Assembly: GCF_002979515.1 (NCBI RefSeq)
Contig: NZ_PCPA01000024.1
Coordinates: forward strand, 1-52,091
DNA from: Microbacterium sp. MYb54
GTDB taxonomy: Bacteria > Actinomycetota > Actinomycetes > Actinomycetales > Microbacteriaceae
Direction of reading: 5' to 3'
Length of the DNA: 52,091 nt
Part shown: in pieces, positions 25,187 to 34,178 of the stretch
Position numbering within the stretch: position 1 is the stretch's first letter
How the letters are laid out: every line of letters starts with the position of its first letter
Program-made: the position numbers and the translations under genes
The notes under the pieces: generated by a model
Databases searched by the model: none
The model's input: the letters and a program-made list of their open reading frames with translations, nothing else
What the model was told of the DNA's origin: nothing

Positions 25187-28100
25187 CTACTCCCCGCGGT
25201 CGCGGAGCTCGCGCCGCGTGAGCTGCGGGGCATGCGGCAGCCCCGAGGCGTCAATCAGCACCGGCTGAGCCGACGCCACGGCGGCACCGGACACAGTAGG
25301 GCCGACCGGGGCATCCGGCTTCGGCGTCTCGCCGGCACCCGAGCCACCGGCCTTGCGCGCTGCACGCCGCTCCTTGGCGCCTTCGACGAGGTTGTACAGC
25401 GTCGGCAGCACGATCAGTGTCAGCACGGTCGAGGAGATCAGCCCGCCGATCACGACGATCGCGAGCGGCTGCGAGATGAACCCGCCGTGGCCCGTGATGC
25501 CGAGGGCCATCGGAGTGAGCGCGAGGATCGTCGCGAGCGCGGTCATCAGGATCGGCCGCAGACGCTTCTCGCCACCGGCCTTGACCGCCTCGATGGTCGA
25601 CAGACCCTTCTCCCGATACTGGTTCACGAGGTCGACGAGAACGATCGCGTTCGTCACCACGATGCCGATGAGCATCAGCACACCGATCAGCGACGCGACA
25701 CCGAGCGGCACGCCCGTCGCGATCTGCAGCAGGATCGCACCGGTCGCCGCGAACGGCACCGACACGAGCAGCAGCAGCGGCTGGCGCAGCGACTTGAACG
25801 TCGCGACCATGACCACGTACACGATCAGGATGGCCGCGAGCATCGCGAGGCCGAGCTGCGAGAACGAGTCAGCCTGCTGCGACGCGACACCGCCGACCTC
25901 TGCGGATGCGCCGTCCGGCAGGTCGACCGCCGCGAGCGCTTCGTTCACCGACTGCGTGGCCGTTGCCAGGTTGTCGGATGCCGGGGGCACCGTGATGGTC
26001 GAGGTGCGACGCCCCTGCTCGGTGGTGATCGAGGTGGGTCCGTTCTGCTGCTCGACGGTCGCGATGTCCTGCAGCTGCACGATGCCGGCCGGAGTCGGGA
26101 TCGAGAGCTCCTTGAGCGCTTCGACCGTGGTCGGCGGGTTCGGGGTGACGATGTAGACGGTCAGCGCGGTGTCGTCGATCTCGACCGAGCCGGCCTGCTG
26201 CGGGCGCATGGTGCCGGAGACGATCGAACCGACTGCGACCTCGGAGAGTCCGCGCTCGGCGGCGGCTTCCCGGTTGACCACGACGGCGATGTACGGCAGC
26301 GAAGCCGCGAGGTTGTCGGTGACCTGGCCCACACCATCGCGCCCGTCGAGCTCCTTGACGAGAGAATCCGTCGCGGTCTGGAGGTCGTCGGCGTTCGACG
26401 CGCTGACCGTGATCTCGATGTCGCTGGATCCGAAGCCGGCCGATGCCGACACGGCCACGTCGCCCACCTCGTCGCCGAGGCCGTCGATCGCATCCTGCAC
26501 ATCGGCGCGGAGCTTCTCCTGGTCGGCACCGGAATCGGTCAGCACGGAGTACGTGACGCCCGCACCGCCGGAGAAGGCGTCGCTGAGGGCCGAGCCGCTG
26601 GTGCCGATCGACGCCTGCACGTGCTCGATGCCGTCGACGTCGAGCAGTGCGTCTTCCACGGCGACCGCGGCATCCGACTTCGCCTGCAGGCTCGCCGTCG
26701 GGCCGAGGTCCTGCGTGATGGTCATGGTGTTCTGACCCGAGTCGCCGAGGAAGTTGACCTTCATCAGCGGCGCAGCGGCGAGCGTGGCGCCGAGCACGAC
26801 GACCGCAAGGATCACCGTGATGCCGGAGTGCTTGAGCGTCCACCCCAGGATCGGACGGTACTGCCGCTGCAGCCACGTGGGCGGGGCGTCAGGGTGCTCG
26901 GGGTCGATCGCGTTGCCGTGCTCGTCGAGCAGGGGCTTGCCGGGCTTGAGGAACCAGTACGCCAGCACCGGCACGATCGTGAGGGCGACCAGGAGCGAGG
27001 CGACCATGGCGATGGTCACGGTCATGGCGAACGGACGGAACAGCTCCCCGACCATGTCGCCGACGAACATGATCGGCAGGAACACCGCGACCGTGGTGAT
27101 GGTCGATGCGGTGATGGCCATGGCGACCTCGCGCACGGCGAGACGGATCGCATCGCCCTTGTCGGCGTCACCGACGTAATGTCGCTTGATGTTCTCGATC
27201 ACGACGATGGAGTCGTCGACCACTCGACCGATCGCGATCGTGAGCGCGCCGAGAGTGAGCACGTTGAGCGAGTAGCCGAACGCCTGCAGCCCGATGAACG
27301 TGATCAGCACGCTGGTCGGGATCGAGATCGCAGTCACGAGCGTCGAACGGACCGACAGCAGGAACAGCAGGATCACGAGCACCGCGAACACCAGCCCGAG
27401 CAGACCCTCGGTGGCCAGCGTCTCGATCGACTGCACGATGAACGGCGCCTGGTCGAAGATCACCGTGAATTCGGCGTCGGGGAAGGCCTTGCCGATCGTG
27501 TCGAGGGCGGCGATGACGCCGTTCGACACCTCGACCGTGTTCGCGGCCGGAAGCTTGGTGATCGAGATCGAGAGCGCGTCCTTGCCGTCGACCCTCGAGA
27601 TGGAGGTGACAGGGTCGGACTCTTGCACGACCGTCGCCACGTCGCCGATGGTGACGTCGGTGCCGACCAGCGGAAGCGCGGCGATCTCCTCGACGGACGT
27701 GATCTTCGCTCCGGTCTGCACCGTGAGCGTCTGACCGTCCTGGGTGATGTCACCGCCGGGGAAGAGCGTGCCGTTCTGCTCCAGCGCATCGCTGATCGCC
27801 TTCGTGCTCTCGCCGGCGGCTGCGAGTTTCGCCACGTCAGGCGTGATGCTGATGCGCTGCCCCACCCCACCGACGATCTCGGCCGCGTTGACACCGTCGA
27901 CGTCTTCGAGTTCGGGGATCGCGACGGATTCGAGTTCGGCCTGCGCGTTGTCGGCATCCTCGAACCCTGTGACGGCGACCTGGATCACCGGGAAGTCGTC
28001 GATGGACACCGACAGCACCTGCGGGGTCACATCCTCCGGCAGCTGTGAGGAGATGCGGTTGATCGCCTGCTGGATCTTCTGCTCGGCCGTGGCGAGATTC

Positions 28101-28399
28101 GTGCCGTAGGCGAACATCGCCTGCACGATCGACGCGTTCGTGGTGCTCGTCGCGGTGGTCGACTCCAGCCCAGGCACACCCTGGATCGCCGCCTCGACCG
28201 GCGTGGACACGTCGTTCTCGACCACCTCGGGAGAGGCGCCGGGGTAGGTCGTCATGACGACGAGCGCCGGCAGCTCCAGCGACGGGATCAGCTCCTGCTT
28301 GAGGTTCGTGAGCGCGAGCCCACCGAACACCGCCGCGACGATGGTGATGAGAGCGATGAGCGCACGGTTCTTGAGGCTCAGGATGGCGAGTTTCGACAA
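25187..28399 (-). CDS. RND-superfamily efflux transporter (AcrB/HAE1-like)
   Basis: A 1070-residue pump with 12 membrane helices in two halves, each followed by a large outside domain. TM1 is ALITIVAAVFGGLALTNL; FGYSLNVLTLGALTIAIGRVVDDSIVVIENI in TM4 carries the D-D proton-relay pair of HAE1-type RND proteins. The C-terminal tail (about 1015-1070) is Pro/Ala-rich. It probably expels hydrophobic compounds. The start is TTG at 28399 with GAGGAA 8 nt upstream; the frame continues to 28537 inside the TetR gene. It follows the TetR gene by 16 bp, so it is almost surely regulated by it. No periplasmic adaptor gene is nearby, as expected without an outer membrane. Confidence 0.93.
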   Translation of the reverse strand: MSKLAILSLKNRALIALITIVAAVFGGLALTNLKQELIPSLELPALVVMTTYPGASPEVVENDVSTPVEAAIQGVPGLESTTATSTTNASIVQAMFAYGTNLATAEQKIQQAINRISSQLPEDVTPQVLSVSIDDFPVIQVAVTGFEDADNAQAELESVAIPELEDVDGVNAAEIVGGVGQRISITPDVAKLAAAGESTKAISDALEQNGTLFPGGDITQDGQTLTVQTGAKITSVEEIAALPLVGTDVTIGDVATVVQESDPVTSISRVDGKDALSISITKLPAANTVEVSNGVIAALDTIGKAFPDAEFTVIFDQAPFIVQSIETLATEGLLGLVFAVLVILLFLLSVRSTLVTAISIPTSVLITFIGLQAFGYSLNVLTLGALTIAIGRVVDDSIVVIENIKRHYVGDADKGDAIRLAVREVAMAITASTITTVAVFLPIMFVGDMVGELFRPFAMTVTIAMVASLLVALTIVPVLAYWFLKPGKPLLDEHGNAIDPEHPDAPPTWLQRQYRPILGWTLKHSGITVILAVVVLGATLAAAPLMKVNFLGDSGQNTMTITQDLGPTASLQAKSDAAVAVEDALLDVDGIEHVQASIGTSGSALSDAFSGGAGVTYSVLTDSGADQEKLRADVQDAIDGLGDEVGDVAVSASAGFGSSDIEITVSASNADDLQTATDSLVKELDGRDGVGQVTDNLAASLPYIAVVVNREAAAERGLSEVAVGSIVSGTMRPQQAGSVEIDDTALTVYIVTPNPPTTVEALKELSIPTPAGIVQLQDIATVEQQNGPTSITTEQGRRTSTITVPPASDNLATATQSVNEALAAVDLPDGASAEVGGVASQQADSFSQLGLAMLAAILIVYVVMVATFKSLRQPLLLLVSVPFAATGAILLQIATGVPLGVASLIGVLMLIGIVVTNAIVLVDLVNQYREKGLSTIEAVKAGGEKRLRPILMTALATILALTPMALGITGHGGFISQPLAIVVIGGLISSTVLTLIVLPTLYNLVEGAKERRAARKAGGSGAGETPKPDAPVGPTVSGAAVASAQPVLIDASGLPHAPQLTRRELRDRGE

Positions 28400-28415
28400 G
28401 GCGGTTTCCTCGGTG

Positions 28416-29003
28416 TCAGGGTGTGGCTGTCGCTGCGGAGGGAGTGGAGACGGAATCTCCGAGGATCCGCGCCAGTGCGGTCTCGATGAAGGACTGTTCG
28501 AGGCGGGCGTCGCGGATCTGCATGCTCCACATGACACCGTCGATGAAGATCATCGCCGCTTGAGCACGATCTGCGCCATAGGTCGGCTGGAGAAGTTCGA
28601 CCAGTCGATCAGACATGTGGCGCGCGAGATCCCGCAGGCGGGGGTCGTGCACGGCGGCGGTGACCACGGCACGGTCGGCCTGTACCGCATGATGGTCGTC
28701 CATGCTCTCGAACACGAGGGCGGCGATCACCGCGGGGCTGTCGCCGCGTTCGGCGATGGTCTGACGGACGCCGTCGAGGCGCGCGTCGACCTCTTCGGCG
28801 AGCGCCCGGAAGGCCGCGGCACGGAGATCGTCGAGGGTGTCGAAGTACTGGGTCGTCGCGCCGAGTGGCACTCCTGCGCGAGCGGCGACCATGCGATGGG
28901 TGACGGCATCGGCGCCCACTTCGACGATGAGCTCGGCGGCGGCGGTCACGATCTCCCGACGGCGCGCTTCAGGGTCACGTCGACGACGCGCACCTTCCGC
29001 CAT
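28416..29003 (-). CDS. TetR-family transcriptional regulator
   Basis: A 195-residue regulator with an N-terminal TetR helix-turn-helix (about 15-60): RREIVTAAAELIVEVGADAVTHRMVAARAGVPLGATTQYFDTLDDL. The C-terminal ligand domain is unassigned, and the drug or metabolite unknown. ATG at 29003 has AGGAGG about 8 nt upstream; the longer frame to 29021 lacks one. It is the first gene of a two-gene operon with the RND pump, and a palindromic operator overlaps the promoter, so it probably represses itself and the pump until ligand binds. Confidence 0.93.
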   Translation of the reverse strand: MAEGARRRRDPEARRREIVTAAAELIVEVGADAVTHRMVAARAGVPLGATTQYFDTLDDLRAAAFRALAEEVDARLDGVRQTIAERGDSPAVIAALVFESMDDHHAVQADRAVVTAAVHDPRLRDLARHMSDRLVELLQPTYGADRAQAAMIFIDGVMWSMQIRDARLEQSFIETALARILGDSVSTPSAATATP

Positions 29004-29020
29004 CGAGCACCTCCTGGACA

Positions 29021-29050
29021 TCCGTACATGTACATTTGTACATTTCCGGA
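29021..29050. promoter_or_regulatory. Probable TetR operator
   Basis: A 30-bp imperfect palindrome bounded by TCCG and CGGA and filled with GTACAT repeats (GTACATGTACATTTGTACAT at 29024-29043); 24 of 30 positions are symmetric. It begins 17 bp upstream of the TetR start, where the promoter should be, and is unusually A/T-rich for this DNA. Confidence 0.7.
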
Positions 29051-29076
29051 TTGTGAGGACGCTGGGAGGGCTCCCC

Positions 29077-30051
29077 TCAGCCCTTCGCCATGGGGCTCCG
29101 AAGCTTCATCCGGATCACGACGAGCATCCCCGCGAGCGTGAGTGCGATGCCCCACACCTGCATCGGCCCTGGCGGCGCGGAGAGCCCGAAGACTGCGGAG
29201 GCGACGCCGACGAGCAGCGGGACCGCAAGCCCCAGGAGCGCGGCGAACGAGGGCCCGGCTGACAATATGACGCGGTGCTGCACCAGGTATGCGGGCACGT
29301 AGACGCCGAGACCGAGCAGCGCGAGCACCCCGATCGTCACGAGGTCGACCTGCGTGCCGGAGCTCGACTCGACGACCGCCCAGAGCACCAGCGGAACACT
29401 CCCGAGGGCGAAGATAGGCAGGATGCGCGGCGTCATCGGCCCGCGGTATCCCCGGTTGACGTGCGCGAAGAGCAGTCCGTAGCCGGCCATCGAGAGCATC
29501 GCCGCGACCGCGGCGAGCACGCCCCAGCCGGCACTGGCCCCTGATGCGCCACCGACACGAGGAACGATGTAGAGCGCGGTGCCGGCGATCGCCACTCCCG
29601 TCGCGACGAGAACGAGTGGTGGCACTCGCACTTTCGTCAGAGCGCTCTCGAGCAGCAGGACGACGACCGGAGACAGCGCGAGGATCAGGCTCGGGATCGC
29701 GGGACCGGCGAGTGCGATCGCGACGGTCGAGAGCAGGGTGTACCCCGCGACGCCGGTGGCCGAGAGCACGGCCAGTTGCAACCATCGGTAGCGTCGGACC
29801 GTGACCAGCGGATAGACCGGACCGGAACGTGATCCCGGGCGATGCGAGAGCACCACCAGCAAGAACAGTCCGAGCGCCGCGAAGCCCGTGCGCCCCGCCG
29901 ACACCACGCCGACGCCAGCGCCCTGCAGCGCGATCCCTGCGATCACCCAGGTCGCGGCGAGCAGCACCACGAGCACGAGCGACTCCAGCGCGAGCCGCCG
30001 GCGCCCGGTCTTCGATGAGACCGGCGACGCGGCGCCCCGCGAGGAGTTCAT
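29077..30051 (-). CDS. EamA/DMT-superfamily transporter
   Basis: A 324-residue protein with about ten hydrophobic segments in two EamA repeats (about 25-155 and 175-310), each ending in a short charged loop. DMT proteins typically export metabolites such as amino acids or sugars; here the substrate is unknown. Its ATG (30051) overlaps the Gfo/Idh stop by 4 bp, so it is the last gene of the ABC-LacI-oxidoreductase operon and may export or import a product of that pathway. Confidence 0.85.
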   Translation of the reverse strand: MNSSRGAASPVSSKTGRRRLALESLVLVVLLAATWVIAGIALQGAGVGVVSAGRTGFAALGLFLLVVLSHRPGSRSGPVYPLVTVRRYRWLQLAVLSATGVAGYTLLSTVAIALAGPAIPSLILALSPVVVLLLESALTKVRVPPLVLVATGVAIAGTALYIVPRVGGASGASAGWGVLAAVAAMLSMAGYGLLFAHVNRGYRGPMTPRILPIFALGSVPLVLWAVVESSSGTQVDLVTIGVLALLGLGVYVPAYLVQHRVILSAGPSFAALLGLAVPLLVGVASAVFGLSAPPGPMQVWGIALTLAGMLVVIRMKLRSPMAKG

Positions 30052-31229
30052 ACCAGCGCGGCCTCGACCTGCCCGCGCTCGAAGTAGGCCACGAGCTCGG
30101 GGTCGAGCGGCGGGATCTCGATCGCCGAACCGTCACCCCGCAGCGAAGCGGTGGCGAGGATTCCGGCGGCCACGGCCTCACGCGCAGCGACCGGCGATGT
30201 CTCGGTCAGCCCGCCGTCCTTCACGAAGCGCAGGAACTCGGCCACGAGCAGCGCGTCGGCACCGTCGTGTCCGGCATCCGGCACCTCCGGCACGATGAAG
30301 GTCTCGTCGGCCGCCGCGGCTCCCGCATGCCGCCGATTCCACAGCCCGACCTCGCTGCCGGCTACGTCGCCGAAGTTCTCGATGCGCCCCTCGGTGCCGA
30401 TCACCGTGTAGTTGCGCCAGTAGTCGGGAGTGAAGTGGCACTGCTGGTACGACGCGAAGATCCCGCCCTCCAGCTGCATGTTCACCATCGAGATGTCCTC
30501 GACGTCGACCACCGGGTGCAGCCCCGTGAGCGCGGTCGGCGGCCAGTTGTCCATGCTGAACCAGTCGGGCATCCGCTCCCCCGTCCGGTCACGCCGGTCG
30601 GTGATGTCGCCGTACACGCTCAGCGCCCCCATCGCGGAGACCCGTTCGCTGTAGGCACCGGCGAGCCAGTGGATGATGTCGATGTCGTGGGCGCCCTTCT
30701 GCAGCAGCAGCCCCGTTGTGCGGCGACGATCGGCGTGCCAGTCCTTGAAGTAGAAGTCGCCGCCGTGGCCGACGAAGTGCCGCACCCAGACCGCCTTGAC
30801 CTGGCCGATGCGTCCGCTCAGGATCAGATCGCGCATCAGCGTGATCACGGGCATGTGCCGCATATTGTGGCCGATGTAGAGGCCGCTGCCGGTACGCCGG
30901 GCGGTCTCGAGCATCGCGTCGGCATCGGCGAGGTCGATCGCGAGCGGCTTCTCGCAGAACACCGGAACGCCGGCTTCGAGGGCGCGGATGCTGAGCGCTG
31001 CATGCGTGTCATCGGGCGTGAGCACCATGACGGCGTCGACACCCGAGGCCAGCAGCTCGTCGAGCGAGTCGGTGATGAGCGCGTCCGGCACGAGAGCGCG
31101 GGCGTCTTCGCGAGCGCGGGGTGCGAGGTCGCACACGGCCGAGATGCGCGAGCCGTGCCCCGGACGATGCACCTCTTCCTGGAGGGTCGAGCGCGCGCCG
31201 AAGCCGATGATGCCGATCTGGAGATCCAC
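30048..31229 (-). CDS. Gfo/Idh/MocA family oxidoreductase
   Basis: A 393-residue NAD(P)-dependent sugar oxidoreductase. The Rossmann start is LQIGIIGFGAR (residues 3-13); VPVFCEKPLA near 95-104 is the EKP motif with the Lys used in catalysis; the C-terminal GFO_IDH_MocA domain holds DIDIIHWLAG with the conserved His. It probably oxidises a sugar or sugar acid released in the locus. GTG at 31229 is chosen because it begins right before the Rossmann strand and AAGGA lies about 8 nt upstream; the frame continues to 31331 without support. It follows the LacI gene by 41 bp and overlaps the EamA gene. Confidence 0.9.
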   Translation of the reverse strand: MDLQIGIIGFGARSTLQEEVHRPGHGSRISAVCDLAPRAREDARALVPDALITDSLDELLASGVDAVMVLTPDDTHAALSIRALEAGVPVFCEKPLAIDLADADAMLETARRTGSGLYIGHNMRHMPVITLMRDLILSGRIGQVKAVWVRHFVGHGGDFYFKDWHADRRRTTGLLLQKGAHDIDIIHWLAGAYSERVSAMGALSVYGDITDRRDRTGERMPDWFSMDNWPPTALTGLHPVVDVEDISMVNMQLEGGIFASYQQCHFTPDYWRNYTVIGTEGRIENFGDVAGSEVGLWNRRHAGAAAADETFIVPEVPDAGHDGADALLVAEFLRFVKDGGLTETSPVAAREAVAAGILATASLRGDGSAIEIPPLDPELVAYFERGQVEAALV

Positions 31230-31270
31230 GATGGTCCTTCTGTGTGATGAGTCTGTGCGGGATGCGGAGG

Positions 31271-32326
31271 TCAACGGGCCCGCGGTGCGGGGGCGTCGAG
31301 GTCGGTCGAACCGCCGGGGAAGAGCGTCCACGCGAAGTCGTGCAGGCGCCCGGGGGTGGGGTCGGTCTCGAGGGCGCGGTCGACGATGATGCGCGCCTGC
31401 CGCTCGTAGAAGTCGGTCGGACCGACGGTCGTGAGGGTGGGCGCGATCAGGCAGGCGTCCGGGGTGTTGCCGACACCCACCACCGCGACGTCGTGCGGCA
31501 CCCTGAGGCCGAGCATGTGCGCGGCGTTGATCGCGGCGATGGCGGCGAAGTCGGTCGTGGCGTACACCGCTCGCGGCCGGTTCTCACCCGACAGCAGCTC
31601 GACCGCGGCGGTGAAGGCGCTCGCCTGGGTGTCGGCGTACGTCACTGTCCAGCTCGGGTCGGGCTCGATGCCGGCGGCCGCCAGCTTCTCGACGTAGGGC
31701 GTGTAGCGCGTGACCTGCTCGCCGGCGAGGCGCACGGCTCCCTCTGCGGCGATGCATCCGATCGCGCTGTGCCTCTCCAACAGGTGATCCATCGCGATCT
31801 CGCATCCGGGGATCGCGTCGGAGCGGATCACATCGAAGCCCTCGGGCTCGAGGTGCTCCGAGAACACGACGAGGCGCTGTCCACGCTGGACGAGGTCGTG
31901 CAGCTTCTCCCGCGCGTCTGCCTCGAACCCCACGGCGTCGAGGTAGGCGACGTCGCTCTCCACCCGGTCGAGGGCCGCGTGCCAGTCGCCATCGGCGAGG
32001 ATCAGTGTCGTGAGCGCGTGCCGGTTGGCCTCGGCGTTGACCGCATCCGCAACGGCCAGCGACCACGGGTCACTGAGCATGTGCAGCGAGAGCTGCACCA
32101 TGCCGCTGCGGCCCGTGCGGATCGTCCGCGCCGCGGTGTTCGGGCGGTAGTTGAGCTCGTCGGCGGCTGCCAGCACACGCGCGGCCGTCGTCTCGGCCAC
32201 ACCCGACCCTGTCGACCCGGCCCGCCCGGAGAACACGTACGACACGGTCGCTGTCGACACTCCGGCGCGTTCCGCCACCATGCGGAGGGTGGGGCGGCGG
32301 TGCGCCTGATGCTCGTTCCTGGTCAT
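31271..32326 (-). CDS. LacI-family transcriptional regulator
   Basis: A 351-residue repressor: helix-turn-helix LRMVAERAGVSTATVSYVFSGR (14-35), hinge with ARVLAAADELNYRPNTAA (about 49-66), then a periplasmic-binding-protein-like sugar domain. It is encoded 3 bp after the second permease, inside the operon it probably controls. The two LacI-type operators at 35502 and 40305, both with a central CG, are its likely targets; the inducer is unknown but should be the imported sugar or a derivative. Confidence 0.92.
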   Translation of the reverse strand: MTRNEHQAHRRPTLRMVAERAGVSTATVSYVFSGRAGSTGSGVAETTAARVLAAADELNYRPNTAARTIRTGRSGMVQLSLHMLSDPWSLAVADAVNAEANRHALTTLILADGDWHAALDRVESDVAYLDAVGFEADAREKLHDLVQRGQRLVVFSEHLEPEGFDVIRSDAIPGCEIAMDHLLERHSAIGCIAAEGAVRLAGEQVTRYTPYVEKLAAAGIEPDPSWTVTYADTQASAFTAAVELLSGENRPRAVYATTDFAAIAAINAAHMLGLRVPHDVAVVGVGNTPDACLIAPTLTTVGPTDFYERQARIIVDRALETDPTPGRLHDFAWTLFPGGSTDLDAPAPRAR

Positions 32327-32329
32327 GAC

Positions 32330-33220
32330 TCAGCCCTTCGATCCGCTGAAGGCGATGCCCTGGATGAACTGCCGCTGCAGGATCATGAACGTGATCAGCA
32401 TCGGCAGCGTCGCAAGCAGCGCCCCCGCCATCAGCACGGGATAGTTCGTGCTGTGCAGGCCGACCAGCTGCGAGAGGCCGACCGACAGCGGCATCTTCGT
32501 CGGATCCGTCGTCACGATCAGAGGCCAGAGCAGATCGTTCCAGGACCACAGCACGGTGAACACCACAAGTGCGATGATGCCAGGCTTCGCGAGCGGAACC
32601 ATGATCCGCCAGAAGGTCTGCCACGGATTGGCGCCGTCGATGCGCGCGGCCTCCTCGAGTTCCGCGGGCATCGACAGGAAGAACTGCCGCATCAGGAAGG
32701 TGCCGAAGGCACTGAAGATTCCGGGCACGATCAGGGCCTGAAGCGTGTTGAGCCACCCGAGCGCCTGGACGATCTCGTACTGCGGCAGCAGGTACAGCTG
32801 CGAGGGCACCATGAGCACCGACAGGAACAGCACGAACAGCGCGTTGCGTCCGGGGAAGGGGATGCGCGCGAACGCGTAACCGGCCATGGTGCACAACACC
32901 ACCTGGCCCACAGTTCGTCCGATCGTGAGGATCACCGAGTTCAGGAACATCTGCGCGAACGGCATCGAGTCGAACACCTCGGCGAAGTTGGTGAAGACCC
33001 AGTTCGTCGGGAGCAGGCTCGGCGGCACCTGAATCGAGTCGGGCAACGACTTGAAGGCCGTGAACAGCTGCCAGATGAAGGGGAACACCATCAGGACGGC
33101 ACCGACGATGAGCACGACGTGCACCACCCAGAGGCCGCGATTCTTCGGCGTGCCCGCCCGTTCCGGCGTGCGGGAGGAAGCGCCGACCACGGCGCGCGTG
33201 TCGAGGGAGACCTCACTCAT
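32330..33220 (-). CDS. Carbohydrate ABC transporter permease (MalG-like)
   Basis: A 296-residue permease with six membrane helices. The EAA loop is EEAARIDGANPWQTFWRIMVPLAKPG near 205-230, where the ATPase docks. It belongs to the CUT1 sugar importer class. It overlaps the upstream permease by 8 bp. No ATPase is encoded in the operon, so a shared MsmK/MsiK-type ATPase elsewhere is likely, as is usual in actinobacteria. Confidence 0.92.
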   Translation of the reverse strand: MSEVSLDTRAVVGASSRTPERAGTPKNRGLWVVHVVLIVGAVLMVFPFIWQLFTAFKSLPDSIQVPPSLLPTNWVFTNFAEVFDSMPFAQMFLNSVILTIGRTVGQVVLCTMAGYAFARIPFPGRNALFVLFLSVLMVPSQLYLLPQYEIVQALGWLNTLQALIVPGIFSAFGTFLMRQFFLSMPAELEEAARIDGANPWQTFWRIMVPLAKPGIIALVVFTVLWSWNDLLWPLIVTTDPTKMPLSVGLSQLVGLHSTNYPVLMAGALLATLPMLITFMILQRQFIQGIAFSGSKG

Positions 33221-34172
33221 AGTGCACCCACTTCTTCTGCAGACGGAACTGCACGACCGTGAGCAACAGGATGATCACGAGCAGCAGGAATGCGACGGCG
33301 GCTGCATAGCCACGATCGTTGTCGAGGAAGCCCGCTTCGTAGAAGAGGTAGACGACCGTGCGGGTGTTCGGCATCGCGGGGTTGCTGCGCCCGAGCATCA
33401 TGTAGATGAGGTCGAACACCTGCAGGGCGCCGATCACGCTGATCACGCTGACGAAGAAGATCGACGGCGACAGCAGCGGGATCGTGATGGAGACGAACTT
33501 GCGCACGGGGCCCGCACCGTCGAGGTCGGCCGCCTCCATGATCGTGTCGGGGATGCCCTGGAGCCCGGCGAGGAAGATGACGATGTTCGTTCCGAGTCCC
33601 GCCCAGATGCCGACCACCGCGATCGCGATCAGCGCGGTGTTCGGGTCGGTGAGCCAGCTGCGACCTTCGATGCCTACTGCGCCGAGCCCGGCGTTGAGCA
33701 CTCCGTAGTCGCCGTTGTAGATCATGCGCCAGACCAGCGCGATCGCGGCGGGCATGGTGACGACGGGGATGAAGTACAAGGTCCGATACGCGCTGCGACC
33801 CTTGAGCCCCGTGGTGTTCAACAGCGCCGCGATGGCGACAGCGAGCGGGATGCCGATGAGCGCGATCACGGTGTAGATCGCGGTGTTGCGAAGTGCCCCG
33901 ATCAACTCGGGGTCCTGGAACAGGCGCGTGTAGTTCTCGATCCCGACCCACTCCGAGCCGCCGAACGGGCCGGACTTCGTGAACGAGATGATGAGAGTGC
34001 GGACGGTCGGCCAGAGGTAGAACACCGCGACGCCGAGCGCCGTGGGGCCGATGAAGACGAGGGCCCACCAGGGGGAGGCACTGGGGCTGCGTCGCCGCCG
34101 GCGGCGGATGCCGGGGGCTGGGGCCTCCGGCATCCGCTCCACGGTGGCGCGCGTGGGGGTCGCGATGCTCAT
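33213..34172 (-). CDS. Carbohydrate ABC transporter permease (MalF-like)
   Basis: A 319-residue permease with an Arg-rich cytosolic N-terminus (about 18-30), six membrane helices and the EAA loop MEAADLDGAGPVRKFVSITIPLLSPS near 225-250. Partner of the MalG-like gene that it overlaps by 8 bp. It lies 6 bp after the solute-binding protein gene. Confidence 0.92.
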   Translation of the reverse strand: MSIATPTRATVERMPEAPAPGIRRRRRRSPSASPWWALVFIGPTALGVAVFYLWPTVRTLIISFTKSGPFGGSEWVGIENYTRLFQDPELIGALRNTAIYTVIALIGIPLAVAIAALLNTTGLKGRSAYRTLYFIPVVTMPAAIALVWRMIYNGDYGVLNAGLGAVGIEGRSWLTDPNTALIAIAVVGIWAGLGTNIVIFLAGLQGIPDTIMEAADLDGAGPVRKFVSITIPLLSPSIFFVSVISVIGALQVFDLIYMMLGRSNPAMPNTRTVVYLFYEAGFLDNDRGYAAAVAFLLLVIILLLTVVQFRLQKKWVHYE

Positions 34173-34178
34173 GACCGG

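Noticed and set aside
31230..31331. Longer Gfo/Idh start
   Set aside because: The added 34 residues are Arg/Pro-rich, lie over the gap and the end of LacI, and lack a ribosome site, while GTG 31229 has one right before the Rossmann strand.
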